DNA of 64,000 nt. It comes from Pedobacter sp. BS3. GTDB taxonomy: Bacteria; Bacteroidota; Bacteroidia; Sphingobacteriales; Sphingobacteriaceae. A model generated the notes under the pieces. The model had not been told where the DNA came from and searched no databases. It saw only the letters and a program-made list of their open reading frames with translations. The position numbers and the translations under genes were made by a program. The DNA is taken from NCBI RefSeq assembly GCF_008274585.1, contig NZ_VTRT01000008.1, forward strand, positions 1 through 64,000, given 5' to 3'. Below, in pieces: positions 55,716 through 64,000 of the stretch (position 1 is its first letter; each line of letters starts with the position of its first letter).

Positions 55716-56168
55716 CTACTTCACCTTCTTCAGCATATAACTCAGTTTTGAGGTAATGGGACGGCCATCCTTGTCAAGCATATAAAGGTATTTCGGCTTA
55801 GCCGAATATTGTACATAATAACGCTTATTCTGCGGATTGCTTTCATCGAGTATCACTACAAGCGCACGCTTATCTTTTTGAAAACCATTTCGCACCGTGT
55901 AACTGCCACGTGTCATAAAAGGAGTTCCATTATCCTTTTTCAGGTATTTCTCGCTTAAAGAATAGGTACTGTCGGCAAACAGAACCAGTCTGGTATCAAT
56001 ACCCGCACAATCAGCACACGGAAGAACGCCCGCAAACGAATTTGTCACCGGTTTCTCACTTAACGAATCAGCAAGCGAGGGATCGGTATCGCCTTGTAAC
56101 TTCACTTTATCATTACGGTGACAACCAAGCACACCCAACAGAAAAAACAATACCATGCAATGCTTCAT
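55716..56168 (-). CDS. NlpE-like lipoprotein
   Basis: A 150-residue lipoprotein (lipobox LLGVLGC, Cys 16) with the NlpE N-terminal domain: AGVLPCADCAGIDTRLVLF, where CxxC is the conserved pair, followed by TYSLSEKYL and TRGSYTV. NlpE senses surface adhesion, copper stress and lipoprotein trafficking in enterobacteria; in Bacteroidota the role is unclear. Stand-alone gene between guaA and an exported protein of unknown role. Confidence 0.85.
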   Translation of the reverse strand: MKHCMVLFFLLGVLGCHRNDKVKLQGDTDPSLADSLSEKPVTNSFAGVLPCADCAGIDTRLVLFADSTYSLSEKYLKKDNGTPFMTRGSYTVRNGFQKDKRALVVILDESNPQNKRYYVQYSAKPKYLYMLDKDGRPITSKLSYMLKKVK

Positions 56169-56345
56169 TTTATTCAGGCTATGCCTAATAAAACAAATGC
56201 AGCAAAAAAAGTTTTTGCTTATAACAAATAATAAGTGGCTAAGAAAAAACCGAAGGGCTTATTAATACTTTAAAAAAACATACTAATAATTGAAACCTGG
56301 CAAAATGTAGTGCCTGCAAGTCTTTACTACCCTGCCATTACCCGT

Positions 56346-57770
56346 TTATAACGGTATTATGCCACCGCCACCACAGCTTTGGCAACCGTGCGTATAGGTG
56401 GTGGTTTCGGTTATTATTCTTCCTTTGCTCAATGTTTGGTCAATTTCGTGTTCTTTATACGTTTGAGTTGCTCCCTTGCCCTGGCAGTACGGGCATACCT
56501 TGTAACCTTTAATGCTTTTGTACATTGCTTTGTTTTCCAGATTGTCTATTTTCTCGAAAGCCTGTAAATTACCTGCACTTGTAATAGCTTCTAAACTTAC
56601 CATGCCGCCTTTATAAGCAGCTTTTTCGGGCTGTAGCTTGTATATACGCAGTGTTTTTTGGTTGATAACGTAGCTGCCGTTAAACGATAGCATGTTAACC
56701 CTTTGCTTTAGCTGGTTTTCTGGTAAATTATTTATTTGCGCCTGCTGTTGCGCTTTCGCCTTGCCCTGGTCAAGAATGGCCTGTGCGCTGGCAATGACAT
56801 TCGCAGAACTGTTTGTCAATTCAAAGCTGTCTAAAAGCTGCCCGGTCAGGTAGTTGTAAGTATTTACGAAAGACAGACTCATATCGCTGTTATCAACCAT
56901 CCGCTTATGCTCCAGCACCTTAACAATAGTATTTTCGGGCGAGATAAAGCAAATTTTTGTTTTCGCCCAATGAATACTTTGGGGGTTGGCAATAGGGAAC
57001 GATTTTATCTCTTTATCATCCTGATCCCTGCATTTAATAAAATTAGTAGTAACTCCTTCATTTCCCGTTATGCTAACCAGTTCTACCTTATGGTATTTCA
57101 GATTTTCCTCGCCCTTTACCACGTATCTTCCCAACTGGGTGTTGTAGTAACTTTTAGGGTCGACAACATCTCCATCTACAAATTTCTTTTCTTTAATGCT
57201 ATAGTATCGGTTGTCTTTACGGTTCTCATGGAAATTTTTGTCCTGTTGGGTAATTACAATCAGCTCTCCCTTTTCCGCCAGGTGAATACGGTACATCTTA
57301 TCCGCTATTTTCTCTTTTTCGAGGGTTTTAGGGTCTATGATGTATAAAATATTCTGGTTTCTGCCCTGATTGGGCTGTATCACGGGTATGCGTCCGTCCG
57401 ATGCAAATTGGAGCTGCCCCCATCCCCAGCCAATATACCTAAAGGTGTTCAGGTCGATTAATGCGGCCCAGGGCCTGACATCTGAAGGGTTCTTTTTTAT
57501 CAGGTAATTTAATCCTGGATCAGTATTGGCGCCTTCGAAAAGACCGAGATCCCTAAATCCGCCCAAGTCAGCGGCTTTCTTTATCCATATTGTTTTTTTC
57601 TGAGGGTAATCCCACAAAACGGCTTCATCAAGTGACATCGTCAAACAGCGTTTACCGTCGCTGCTGAAAAAGACTTCCCATACTGCAGATGATGGTGTGT
57701 GCGCTCCCGATTGTGCATACAGCATTAGGCTATTTACCATAATGACGAGTATAAACAGTATCTTTTTCAT
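56346..57770 (-). CDS. Exported beta-propeller-like protein with a C-terminal DnaJ-type zinc motif
   Basis: A 474-residue protein with a signal peptide (cut near 19). Most of it looks like WD-type blades (AVWEVFFSSDGKRCLTMS, RYIGWGWGQLQFASDGR), with a Gln-rich helix (about 335-350). The last 45 residues carry CPYCQGKG and CQSCGGGG, two CxxCxGxG motifs as in the DnaJ zinc domain, separated by about 30 residues. That domain is normally cytoplasmic, so it is unusual on an exported protein. Unrecognised overall; the next gene downstream is the NlpE-like lipoprotein. Confidence 0.65.
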   Translation of the reverse strand: MKKILFILVIMVNSLMLYAQSGAHTPSSAVWEVFFSSDGKRCLTMSLDEAVLWDYPQKKTIWIKKAADLGGFRDLGLFEGANTDPGLNYLIKKNPSDVRPWAALIDLNTFRYIGWGWGQLQFASDGRIPVIQPNQGRNQNILYIIDPKTLEKEKIADKMYRIHLAEKGELIVITQQDKNFHENRKDNRYYSIKEKKFVDGDVVDPKSYYNTQLGRYVVKGEENLKYHKVELVSITGNEGVTTNFIKCRDQDDKEIKSFPIANPQSIHWAKTKICFISPENTIVKVLEHKRMVDNSDMSLSFVNTYNYLTGQLLDSFELTNSSANVIASAQAILDQGKAKAQQQAQINNLPENQLKQRVNMLSFNGSYVINQKTLRIYKLQPEKAAYKGGMVSLEAITSAGNLQAFEKIDNLENKAMYKSIKGYKVCPYCQGKGATQTYKEHEIDQTLSKGRIITETTTYTHGCQSCGGGGIIPL

Positions 57771-57790
57771 TTTTTGGATTTGCGTATTGC

Positions 57791-57921
57791 AATATGCATA
57801 TTTCTGAAATAGCAGACAATTTGCTGCGTTTTACTGCTGGCGCCACCAGCAGCAGCTAAATCATGGACGGTGTCTTCACCATCCATTTACAATGATCACA
57901 TCTATGAAATTTAAACCTGTT
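57791..57921 (-). repeat. Interspersed inverted-repeat element, copy C
   Basis: Same orientation as copy B. The CTGCTGG / CCAGCAG hairpin, the ATGGACGGTG-TCTT-CACCATCCAT hairpin and the right terminal ATGAAATTTAAACCTGTT are kept; the left end is worn. It begins immediately after the stop codon of the lipoprotein gene at 57922, as copy B does after its gene. Confidence 0.65.
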
Positions 57922-58796
57922 CTAAGGTATAGTAACCTCAAAAGTAACTTCATTAATCTTGCTTCCTCCATTTAACATGTCGAACCATTGTTCCACTACC
58001 TTGGTGATGTTGCCATTAGCATCAAAGGTGTAGGCGAGTGTTATTTTCATGTTTTGACTGGCATTCTGACGAACAATTTCAACGGGGTGGTTTTTCGACA
58101 AAGGTATCAACTGAGGGACCGTGCCTGCCCAAATCATTGGCAAGGCATCTGAGAAATCGCCAAACAGCAGCGCCAGAAGCTCAGGTTGCAGATAGGCTTT
58201 ATTCGTCTTGTTGTCGTAGGTTACGGTCATGTTGGTAACAAGCGAGCCGTCTGTCTGCTTTACTTTGGTTACATTGCCGGCAGCATCGTAGGTAAACTCG
58301 CGGGTAGAAGCATTGCTGATACTGCCAGTGGTTGTACGGTAGCGGTTCCATTGTTCAATACGTCCGCTGGCATCGTACTCTGCCTCCACATTCCATATTT
58401 GGTTAGGGTTACTGCTGTATACATCAGTTGACTTTTGGTAGCGCCCCTGACTGTTATAGGTTACGGTGAAAGTACGTTTAATTCCGCCGTCCATGTCTAT
58501 CTCTATCTTGCTAAGCTTGCCGGCATCGTAAGTTATGGTGCTGATATTGGTTACTTTTACCGGACTGGTGTTCAACTGCTCCCACTTTATGGTTTTTAGT
58601 TTCTCATCGGCAGAGGTGTACGTCCAGCGAAATTGCGGGGTAGTACCGCTAATTTTCGTAATAGATGCGTAGGGCACGGTTACCGAAGCGGGATTGTTAT
58701 TCGGATCGGGGTCTGTTTTTTCTTTTTTTTTTTACATCCGCCAACAAAGGTTAACGCTGCAAGGCCGGTAGCCAATAAAAATAATCTTGTTTTCAT
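57922..58796 (-). CDS. Lipoprotein with YD-repeat-like domain, reading frame broken at A11
   Basis: From the ATG at 58796 comes a good signal and lipobox (MKTRLFLLATGLAALTFVGGC), then CKKKK encoded by eleven A residues. In that frame a stop follows after 16 more codons. Adding one A, or a -1 shift at A-AAA-AAG, continues into a 251-residue open frame with no stop. That part is beta-rich with YDASGRIEQWNRY, TYDAAGNVTKVKQ and TYNSQGRY, the YD/RHS-like or DUF4595-like repeat of Bacteroidota lipoproteins. The whole protein would have about 291 residues. A GTG at 58677 would give a form without an export signal, which is less likely. Probably functional through slippage, or a sequencing error. Confidence 0.7.
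58716..58733 (-). other. Slippery A11-G-A6 tract
   Basis: On the coding strand eleven A, one G and six A follow the lipobox Cys codon. The zero-frame codons place A-AAA-AAG in the exact phase used by dnaX-type -1 frameshifting, and the length also favours transcriptional slippage. Confidence 0.6.
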
Positions 58797-58813
58797 GGTA
58801 TTTAGTTGTTGAG

Positions 58814-59311
58814 TTAGTCAAAATTTACTTCGGCAAAGCCGATGTGGGGCATACAGGCCTTACATTTTTCCAAATCGGTCATTTTGCTGCGGCCTTTTGG
58901 CAAACATCCCCTCAGTTCGAGATTGAACCTTATCCAATAGTTGGCGCCCAGCCGGTTAAAATGAGCCAGATTGTTGTAGTTCAGGTCTTTCCATCCGCCG
59001 CCCATTACCAAACCAACATAACCCGTTAATTTTTTAGGCCCTTTGTTGGTGATCTGTACCTCAAATTTCCCGGTAGTGCCGTAGTGTTTTATTAATTTAC
59101 AGGTAATCTCTACCTCTTGTGTACCTCCCCAATGCGATTTTAGCACCATAGTTTGCGGTGCGCTCCACGAGGTATCGCTTTGCGGCATGTTTAAAGGTGC
59201 AAGTTGGGCGTTGCTGCTATACGTAATGGCAAATAGCAAAATGGCTGTTGCCACCAGGGTTTTTGTTAGATGTTTCACTGTTTTTTTGTTTTTAATGTTG
59301 AATAAAGTCAT
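58814..59311 (-). CDS. Exported protein of unknown function
   Basis: About 165 residues from the ATG at 59311; an earlier in-frame TTG overlaps the preceding stop and is less likely. Signal peptide with a hydrophobic core (LVATAILLFAITYSSNA). The mature part is beta-rich with VEITCKLIKHYG, GGGWKDLNYNNLAHFNRLG and a C-terminal CKACM pair. No family recognised. It follows the outer-membrane-like gene at 59338 by 26 bp and precedes the YD-repeat lipoprotein by 17 bp, so the three probably form an operon. Confidence 0.65.
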   Translation of the reverse strand: MTLFNIKNKKTVKHLTKTLVATAILLFAITYSSNAQLAPLNMPQSDTSWSAPQTMVLKSHWGGTQEVEITCKLIKHYGTTGKFEVQITNKGPKKLTGYVGLVMGGGWKDLNYNNLAHFNRLGANYWIRFNLELRGCLPKGRSKMTDLEKCKACMPHIGFAEVNFD

Positions 59312-59337
59312 ATATCGCAGATAGTGTGGTTTTCGGG

Positions 59338-60126
59338 TCAAAGTATAAATCCTACCATGATGTCTAACCTGTTCGAGGCATCGTTTCTAATCCCTCTGTC
59401 AACTAAAGCATTGTAGCGTACTCCGGCAAACATTTGTTTATTGGTATTAAAATCTGCACCGAGGGTAAAGAAATGTGGTTTGGGATATTTAGGGTCGGTT
59501 TCTTTGCTCTTTATGCCGTTTACCAGGCTGATGTCGTAGTTAGTATAAGCGTCAATCCAGCACCATTTGGCAGGGACGTACGATACCATAACGGCAGGGC
59601 CGGCAGCAAGGTAATAGCCCCAGGGATCCTCCTTTACGCCGTTAACCCTTGACCCGTAAATATAATCGCCGCCCGAAATGCCGGCCGAGAACAAAAACCT
59701 GTCTTTGGTTACGATGTTTTTACAATATTGCGCCCAGCCAAAATAACCGCCGCCATGGGCATGGTCTTTCCAGGCGTGTTTGCGTGTAGTGGGCACTACA
59801 CCATTCTTAACGGCTTGTGCGGTTTCGTAGGTTTCAGGAAATATCCATAACAGGTCGCCCAGCGTAGGATTTACGTATCTTAACCTGAAGCCGCCCTTAC
59901 CGAGCTCGTTTTTGAATATGCCGATATTCAGGGAATATGCCGAGTACGAAACCGTATATTTCGAAGCCACATCGGTAAACCTGCCGTAAAGCCTGAACCG
60001 GCTTTCGGTAAAAAGTTTTTTGCCGCTTTTATTCTGTATATCAGAAAAACGTTGGCCATTAGCCACATACGCCTGTGTTATAGCTAATAAAGCAACGAAT
60101 GCTGTGAGTGTAACGGGTCTTTTCAT
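59338..60126 (-). CDS. Outer-membrane beta-barrel-like protein of unknown function
   Basis: A 262-residue protein with a signal peptide (cut near 24, NGQ). Alternating hydrophobic/polar strands with aromatic girdles (YTVSYSAYSLNIGIF, GYYLAAGPAVMVSYV, IDAYTNYDISLVNG, FAGVRYNALVD) and a terminal IMVGFIL ending in a hydrophobic residue indicate an 8-12-strand barrel. Most likely an outer-membrane protein; ligand and role are unknown. First gene of a probable three-gene operon. Confidence 0.65.
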   Translation of the reverse strand: MKRPVTLTAFVALLAITQAYVANGQRFSDIQNKSGKKLFTESRFRLYGRFTDVASKYTVSYSAYSLNIGIFKNELGKGGFRLRYVNPTLGDLLWIFPETYETAQAVKNGVVPTTRKHAWKDHAHGGGYFGWAQYCKNIVTKDRFLFSAGISGGDYIYGSRVNGVKEDPWGYYLAAGPAVMVSYVPAKWCWIDAYTNYDISLVNGIKSKETDPKYPKPHFFTLGADFNTNKQMFAGVRYNALVDRGIRNDASNRLDIMVGFIL

Positions 60127-60317
60127 AATGTAATTGTTTTTCCATTAAAATTTGACGATATAAAATTCAAAAACACATTTCCTCTCGTCTATACCCAGAA
60201 ATACGGATATTACGTAACAGGAAAATCGCATTTTATTTATGGACTAAATATCCATATAGCTGCCCATAAGGGTTAGCATCGGGAGGCGTAAAGAAGTCTA
60301 ATCTTGGTAAGTTTGTA

Positions 60318-61514
60318 CTAATTGAGGGGCAATGAGTGCTCATCTTTAAAAGCCTGCGGGGTTTTGCCCACCTGCTTTTTGAACACTGAAAAAAACGAAG
60401 CCCGCGAATTGAAGCCGGATGCTTCGCCAATATATTCTATTTTATAGTGCCGGTAATCCGGGTGAACCAATAGTTGTTTTGCTTCTTCAACACGGTAATG
60501 GTTTACCATTTCAAAAAAGGTCATTTTTAGCCGGCTATTGATAAAGCCGGATAATACTGCCGGGCTAACAGACAGTATTGCAGCTACATCGTGCAGCTTT
60601 AGCCCGGGCCTCACATGTATCTTCTGGCACTGAAACAGCTCATTCAGCCTGGCGTTTACCTCATTGATAAATTCATCTTCGTATACCGGCGACTGCCGGC
60701 GCTGTTTATTTGAGGCTTCAACTTCTTCAATAAAGCTATTAAGCGGCGCCGCTGCGGCCGTATATGCCTGATATTCCGGCTTGCTATATATTACGTGGTA
60801 AGAAAGCCCCTTGTATATCATGAAACCGTACATGATAAGGGCTGTAACGGGGGTTGCAATTAAATCGGAGTAAATATGGGCTTTGCCTGTTATGACCACA
60901 GGTAATGAATAGGCCAGCAATAACAAAATATTTACTGATATGATACAGATCAAAAATGCTTTCTGCCACTTTACAGAAGTTTCTGTTTCGGATATACCTA
61001 AATCAAGCGCCCGTGCTTCGTACACCTTCGTTCTTCGCCAGGCTATGTACAGGTAAATACCAATGTGGATAAGCAGGAACAGGTTGATGCAATTAATATA
61101 AGTATTGTTACCTGCAAGCACATCGTTAAAAACCCTAATTAACTCGTTACCGGGAATGAATAGATAATATACGGAGCTTGTAAAAACTATTAAGGCAGGT
61201 ACAAAGTGCAGTATTTTACCGGCCGCCGCATTGCCGCCTTTTCCCTGTATAAAGTGCAGGTACGACAACAGCACAGGCCCAAAAGTAAGGTTTATACCGA
61301 TGTTTACCGGAGCCAGAAATAACAGGTTATGCTTGCGGAAAATAATAAAGATTGCATTGATCATGATGGTAATAGCCGGGTATAGCAGTAAAAAACCAAG
61401 AAAAATATTAGCTTTTATGTTATTCTTTCTGAAGAATAAGCCGCATGAAACGGTTAGCAACACGATGGTTGCCAGTAGGTTCAATTGTAAGATGAGCGTA
61501 TTTGAGATATACAT
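60318..61514 (-). CDS. Membrane-bound AraC-family transcriptional regulator
   Basis: A 398-residue protein. The N-terminal 240 residues hold about seven transmembrane helices (starting TLILQLNLLATIVLLTVSCGLFF, quoted only in part: ATIVLLTVSCG). The C-terminal AraC domain (about 300-390) has LKLHDVAAILSVSPAVLSG as the first helix-turn-helix and IGEASGFNSRASFFSVFKK as the second. The build suggests a membrane sensor acting directly on DNA. Its likely target is the nearby three-gene exported cluster, but this is only positional. Confidence 0.9.
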   Translation of the reverse strand: MYISNTLILQLNLLATIVLLTVSCGLFFRKNNIKANIFLGFLLLYPAITIMINAIFIIFRKHNLLFLAPVNIGINLTFGPVLLSYLHFIQGKGGNAAAGKILHFVPALIVFTSSVYYLFIPGNELIRVFNDVLAGNNTYINCINLFLLIHIGIYLYIAWRRTKVYEARALDLGISETETSVKWQKAFLICIISVNILLLLAYSLPVVITGKAHIYSDLIATPVTALIMYGFMIYKGLSYHVIYSKPEYQAYTAAAAPLNSFIEEVEASNKQRRQSPVYEDEFINEVNARLNELFQCQKIHVRPGLKLHDVAAILSVSPAVLSGFINSRLKMTFFEMVNHYRVEEAKQLLVHPDYRHYKIEYIGEASGFNSRASFFSVFKKQVGKTPQAFKDEHSLPLN

Positions 61515-61706
61515 GGCGTTAAGTTAGCAGTAATGGATTAAAGGTATAAAAGTTTCCGTTTTTTAAGCATCAGGCTAAACAACGAAAGAACCTTTCACCT
61601 TTTTACCCCGAAAGGTCGGGGTTTTCCCACACTGCCTGTCCCCAGAGGAACGATTCGCGGATTCAACTTTTTATTTCTGAATTTTTATTTTTGAATTTTG
61701 AATTTC

Positions 61707-61714
61707 TACTTTTG
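61707..61714 (+). promoter_or_regulatory. Possible -7 element of the merR promoter
   Basis: TACTTTTG matches TAnnTTTG and ends 20 bp before the merR ATG. It lies in a T-rich run of near-repeats (TTTTGAATTTTGAATTT), where such matches arise easily, and no good -33 element is seen. Confidence 0.35.
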
Positions 61715-61734
61715 AATTTTGACTTGACACGATC

Positions 61735-62070
61735 ATGCCTTATAAAGAACGCGATATCAATAAGTTATACTATACCATGGGCGAAGTGACCGAGATGTTT
61801 GAAGTAAACGCCTCTCAGATAAGGTTTTATGAACGTGAGTTTGATATCTTACAGCCTAAGAAAAACAAAAAAGGCAACCGGTTATTCTCTCCTGAAGATG
61901 TTGATAACCTGAAAATTATTTTTCATCTGGTAAAAGAAAAAGGATACACGTTACAGGGTGCAAAGGAACACCTGAAATCCAATAAAGATACGGCTAAGGA
62001 TAATCAAAAGATCATCAATTCGTTAGAGCGTATAAAGCAATTTTTGCTTAATGTAAAAGAGCAGTTGTAA
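61735..62070 (+). CDS. MerR-family transcriptional regulator
   Basis: A 111-residue protein with the winged-helix MerR start YTMGEVTEMFEVNASQIRFYERE (quoted in part: QIRFYERE), then NRLFSPEDVDNLKIIFHLV and a short coiled-coil helix. It lacks an effector domain and metal-binding Cys residues, as in the small stand-alone MerR proteins common in Bacteroidota. It precedes the lipid kinase by 12 bp, so the two are likely cotranscribed. Confidence 0.88.
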   Translation: MPYKERDINKLYYTMGEVTEMFEVNASQIRFYEREFDILQPKKNKKGNRLFSPEDVDNLKIIFHLVKEKGYTLQGAKEHLKSNKDTAKDNQKIINSLERIKQFLLNVKEQL

Positions 62071-62082
62071 ACGGCAGAGTGT

Positions 62083-62964
62083 GTGAAAGTCCTTTTTGTC
62101 ATTAATCCAAAATCAGGACGCCAACCTGTAGCAAACCTGGAAAGCCAGATTGCTGATGCGGCGGCACAGAGTGGATTTGAATACCAGGTGCACCTGATGG
62201 AAGCATCCAATGAGGAGCAACGAATTTCCCGGCTGATAAAAACGTACCGCCCTGAAATTGTAGCCGGCGCCGGCGGAGACGGCACCATTAACCTGCTGGC
62301 CCGCATTTTAAAACACACGCCCGTTAAATTATTAATTCTTCCTATTGGGTCGGCTAACGGAATGGCCCGTGAGCTGCAGCTTGGCAATCATATTGATGCC
62401 TTGCTGCAGCTGATCTCTTCCGGGAAGACCATTGCTATTGACCTGCTACAGGTAAACGGTCATATCTGCATACATCTGGCAGATGTTGGCCTGAATGCCC
62501 GCATTGTTAAACGCTTTGAACTGGACACCCGCCGCGGATTGCTAACTTATGCCCGGCATCTGTTCAGGGAAGTGTTCTTACTCAAAACCTACAAATTTAT
62601 TATCCGCAGCAATGACCTGGAAAGCCTGCACAAAGCTGTATCGCTAACTTTTGCCAATGCTTCCAGGTATGGGACTGGCGCCGTGATCAATCCTATTGGC
62701 CGAATCAACGATGGTAAGTTCGAATTGGTAATTGTAAAACCCTTCCCGAAGATCTACTTGTTTGCCATCGCCTGGAAAATGTTCAGGGGAACCCTGCAAA
62801 CATCCGATTATGTGAAAGTGATCAGTTGCTCCGAAGCGCATATCATCTCGTCACGGAAAACCACCTTACAAATTGACGGTGAGGTAATTGGCAAGGTTAA
62901 ACGGATATCTGTTGAAATATTGCCCCAGGCATTACAGGTAATCGTTCCACCGGAATCGTTGTGA
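62083..62964 (+). CDS. Diacylglycerol/lipid kinase family protein (YegS/DgkB-like)
   Basis: A 293-residue enzyme beginning at GTG (KVLFVINPKSGRQ). It has the ATP-site GAGGDGTINLLARIL (about 63-77), IGSANGMARELQL (about 88-100) and a C-terminal beta-sandwich with LQIDGEVIG. The family phosphorylates diacylglycerol or other lipids at the inner face of the membrane. The second motif reads SANGMA instead of the commoner GTxNDFA. It follows merR closely. Confidence 0.88.
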   Translation: MKVLFVINPKSGRQPVANLESQIADAAAQSGFEYQVHLMEASNEEQRISRLIKTYRPEIVAGAGGDGTINLLARILKHTPVKLLILPIGSANGMARELQLGNHIDALLQLISSGKTIAIDLLQVNGHICIHLADVGLNARIVKRFELDTRRGLLTYARHLFREVFLLKTYKFIIRSNDLESLHKAVSLTFANASRYGTGAVINPIGRINDGKFELVIVKPFPKIYLFAIAWKMFRGTLQTSDYVKVISCSEAHIISSRKTTLQIDGEVIGKVKRISVEILPQALQVIVPPESL

Positions 62965-63031
62965 CAAGTTGTATGCCCAACCTGTTAACCAAGCTTTCGG
63001 ATTCATCGACGGTAGTTTTGACTTTTGACTT

Positions 63032-64000
63032 CTAAAGTATCTGCTTCTCATACGCCAGCTCCCCTTCTTTACGGATATGGTTCACTACCCACGATGATAA
63101 ATAAACCGAACCATCCGGCTGAAATACCAGCTTAAAAAAACCCTTTGCCTTTCTGCCAAATTCGAGATATTTACCTTCCTGGATCACATATTTCAGCTTT
63201 GACCCTGCCCCGCTAATGATGAAGTGATTATTGTTTTTGCAGATATATTGCAGGTTATGTTCATGCCCCGAAGCATAGATCAGGTTGCTGTACCGTGAAA
63301 AAATAGCTTTCATCTGCTTACGCAGATTACGGTATCGCGGATGCGCCATATCTTCCTCTGCACCAATAAACTTACGGTAAAGCGGTAGCAATGAACCGAT
63401 AATCGGCAATGGAATATAAGCATCTTTATCATAGATGGTTAAAGGGAATAAATGATGTTTTAGTTTAAATCGCCCGCCGTGAATGGCGTAGCTGTACACC
63501 GGGTGATGCCCGGCTATAACAACACGCTTATTCCTGTTCTTTTCAAGTATCTGCTCCAGAATAGTAAAGAAATCATCTTCAGACGCGGCCCGGCAACCGT
63601 ACCGCTGTCCTATCGGGCGAACACCTTTTTGCATCCACCACTGGGTGTTAATGAGCACAATGCTCAGTTTATCATTTATAGAAACTTCGGTTGGGCCGGG
63701 GCATCCCTTACTCGGCAGGAAGATATTTTTACCGTCAAAGAGTTTCTCCAGGTATTTTTCCTGCCGCAGGATATAATCATAGCCGTCTTTACGCCCTTTA
63801 TTCCAATCGTGATTACCCGGGATAAACAGCACTTTACCCGGATAATCCTTTAATGCTTCGTGATGCGCTTTCAGGATCGCTTCGGCAGCTTTTCTAAGCA
63901 GATGCCCTTTTGGGGGAAGACCACGGGGATAAATATTATCTCCCAGGAAAATAATAGCTGATAAATGATTTGGCTGAATATGGCTGTGAAGCATTTCCAG
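63032..64000 (-). CDS. Metallophosphoesterase, 5' end beyond the window
   Basis: The frame stays open to the window edge, two codons past the first Met. Visible calcineurin-type motifs are FLGDNIYPRG, LFIPGNHDWNKG, VIAGHHPVYS and YASGHEHNLQY; the first metal motif (DxH) should lie off the edge. About 320 residues are seen. It probably hydrolyses a phosphoester, and some relatives (PhoD/purple-phosphatase-like) are exported, but the N-terminus that would show this is missing. Confidence 0.85.
   Translation of the reverse strand: MEMLHSHIQPNHLSAIIFLGDNIYPRGLPPKGHLLRKAAEAILKAHHEALKDYPGKVLFIPGNHDWNKGRKDGYDYILRQEKYLEKLFDGKNIFLPSKGCPGPTEVSINDKLSIVLINTQWWMQKGVRPIGQRYGCRAASEDDFFTILEQILEKNRNKRVVIAGHHPVYSYAIHGGRFKLKHHLFPLTIYDKDAYIPLPIIGSLLPLYRKFIGAEEDMAHPRYRNLRKQMKAIFSRYSNLIYASGHEHNLQYICKNNNHFIISGAGSKLKYVIQEGKYLEFGRKAKGFFKLVFQPDGSVYLSSWVVNHIRKEGELAYEKQIL

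Noticed and set aside
61605-61622. ACCCCG/CGGGGT hairpin followed by TTTT
   Set aside because: It lies between divergent genes (araC-type and merR), where no transcript needs ending.
63479-63853. 124-residue plus-strand open frame
   Set aside because: It is fully antisense to the metallophosphoesterase, which has all expected motifs; no family features of its own.

Overview
The window reads as chromosomal DNA of a Bacteroidota bacterium, most likely of the Sphingobacteriales/Chitinophagales type. The evidence is a SusC/SusD pair, a SusE-position lipoprotein with a DUF5017-like start, two proteins with type IX secretion C-terminal sorting domains, many lipoproteins and Tat-exported oxidoreductases, and a TAnnTTTG-type promoter in front of guaA. 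I see no tRNA, rRNA, CRISPR array, transposase or phage gene. Every gene from 111 to 61514 lies on the minus strand; only merR and the lipid kinase (61735-62964) lie on plus.

About 3.3-52.5 kb is one large glycan-utilisation locus. It holds susC, susD, a DUF5017-like lipoprotein, a GH5 glycosidase, a CE7-like and a CE15-like esterase, a third esterase, three paralogous parallel beta-helix proteins, a pectate-lyase-like beta-helix protein, a beta-propeller lipoprotein, a glucose/sorbosone-dehydrogenase-cytochrome c fusion, nagA/nagB, an AGE-type epimerase, a sodium:solute symporter, several exported Gfo/Idh/MocA oxidoreductases and a LacI-family regulator. A nine-gene operon (36282-47877) adds an Nramp-related transporter, an SDR, a DHDPS-family aldolase, an enolase-superfamily enzyme, a cupredoxin protein, a beta-propeller dehydrogenase-like protein, cytochrome c, a TonB-dependent receptor and L-serine dehydratase.

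The strongest new observation is regulatory. A 14-bp palindrome, consensus YGKKTACGTACMCG with the central CpG typical of LacI-family operators, occurs ten times. Each copy lies 26-242 bp upstream of the first gene of a transcription unit: the units led by 8079, 10557, 13520, 24297 (three copies), 28292, 36086, 47877 and 52483. The LacI-family gene at 25026-26090 is the obvious candidate regulator. Together the sites would place about 31 genes under one control, defining outer-membrane uptake, deacylation, depolymerisation, periplasmic oxidation and cytoplasmic breakdown of one unknown glycan, probably acylated and containing an amino sugar.

Outside the locus are apbE and an exported Gfo/Idh lipoprotein at the left end. 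On the right are an RsmB-type rRNA methyltransferase, guaA, an NlpE-like lipoprotein, a group of exported proteins of unknown role (56346-60126), a membrane-bound AraC regulator, a MerR regulator, a diacylglycerol-kinase-like lipid kinase and a metallophosphoesterase cut by the window edge. Other notable items are a lipoprotein gene interrupted at an A11 slippery tract, a family of about 130-bp inverted-repeat elements seen three times, an intra-operon terminator after the susCDE part, and a guaA promoter placed so close to the start codon that the mRNA is probably leaderless.
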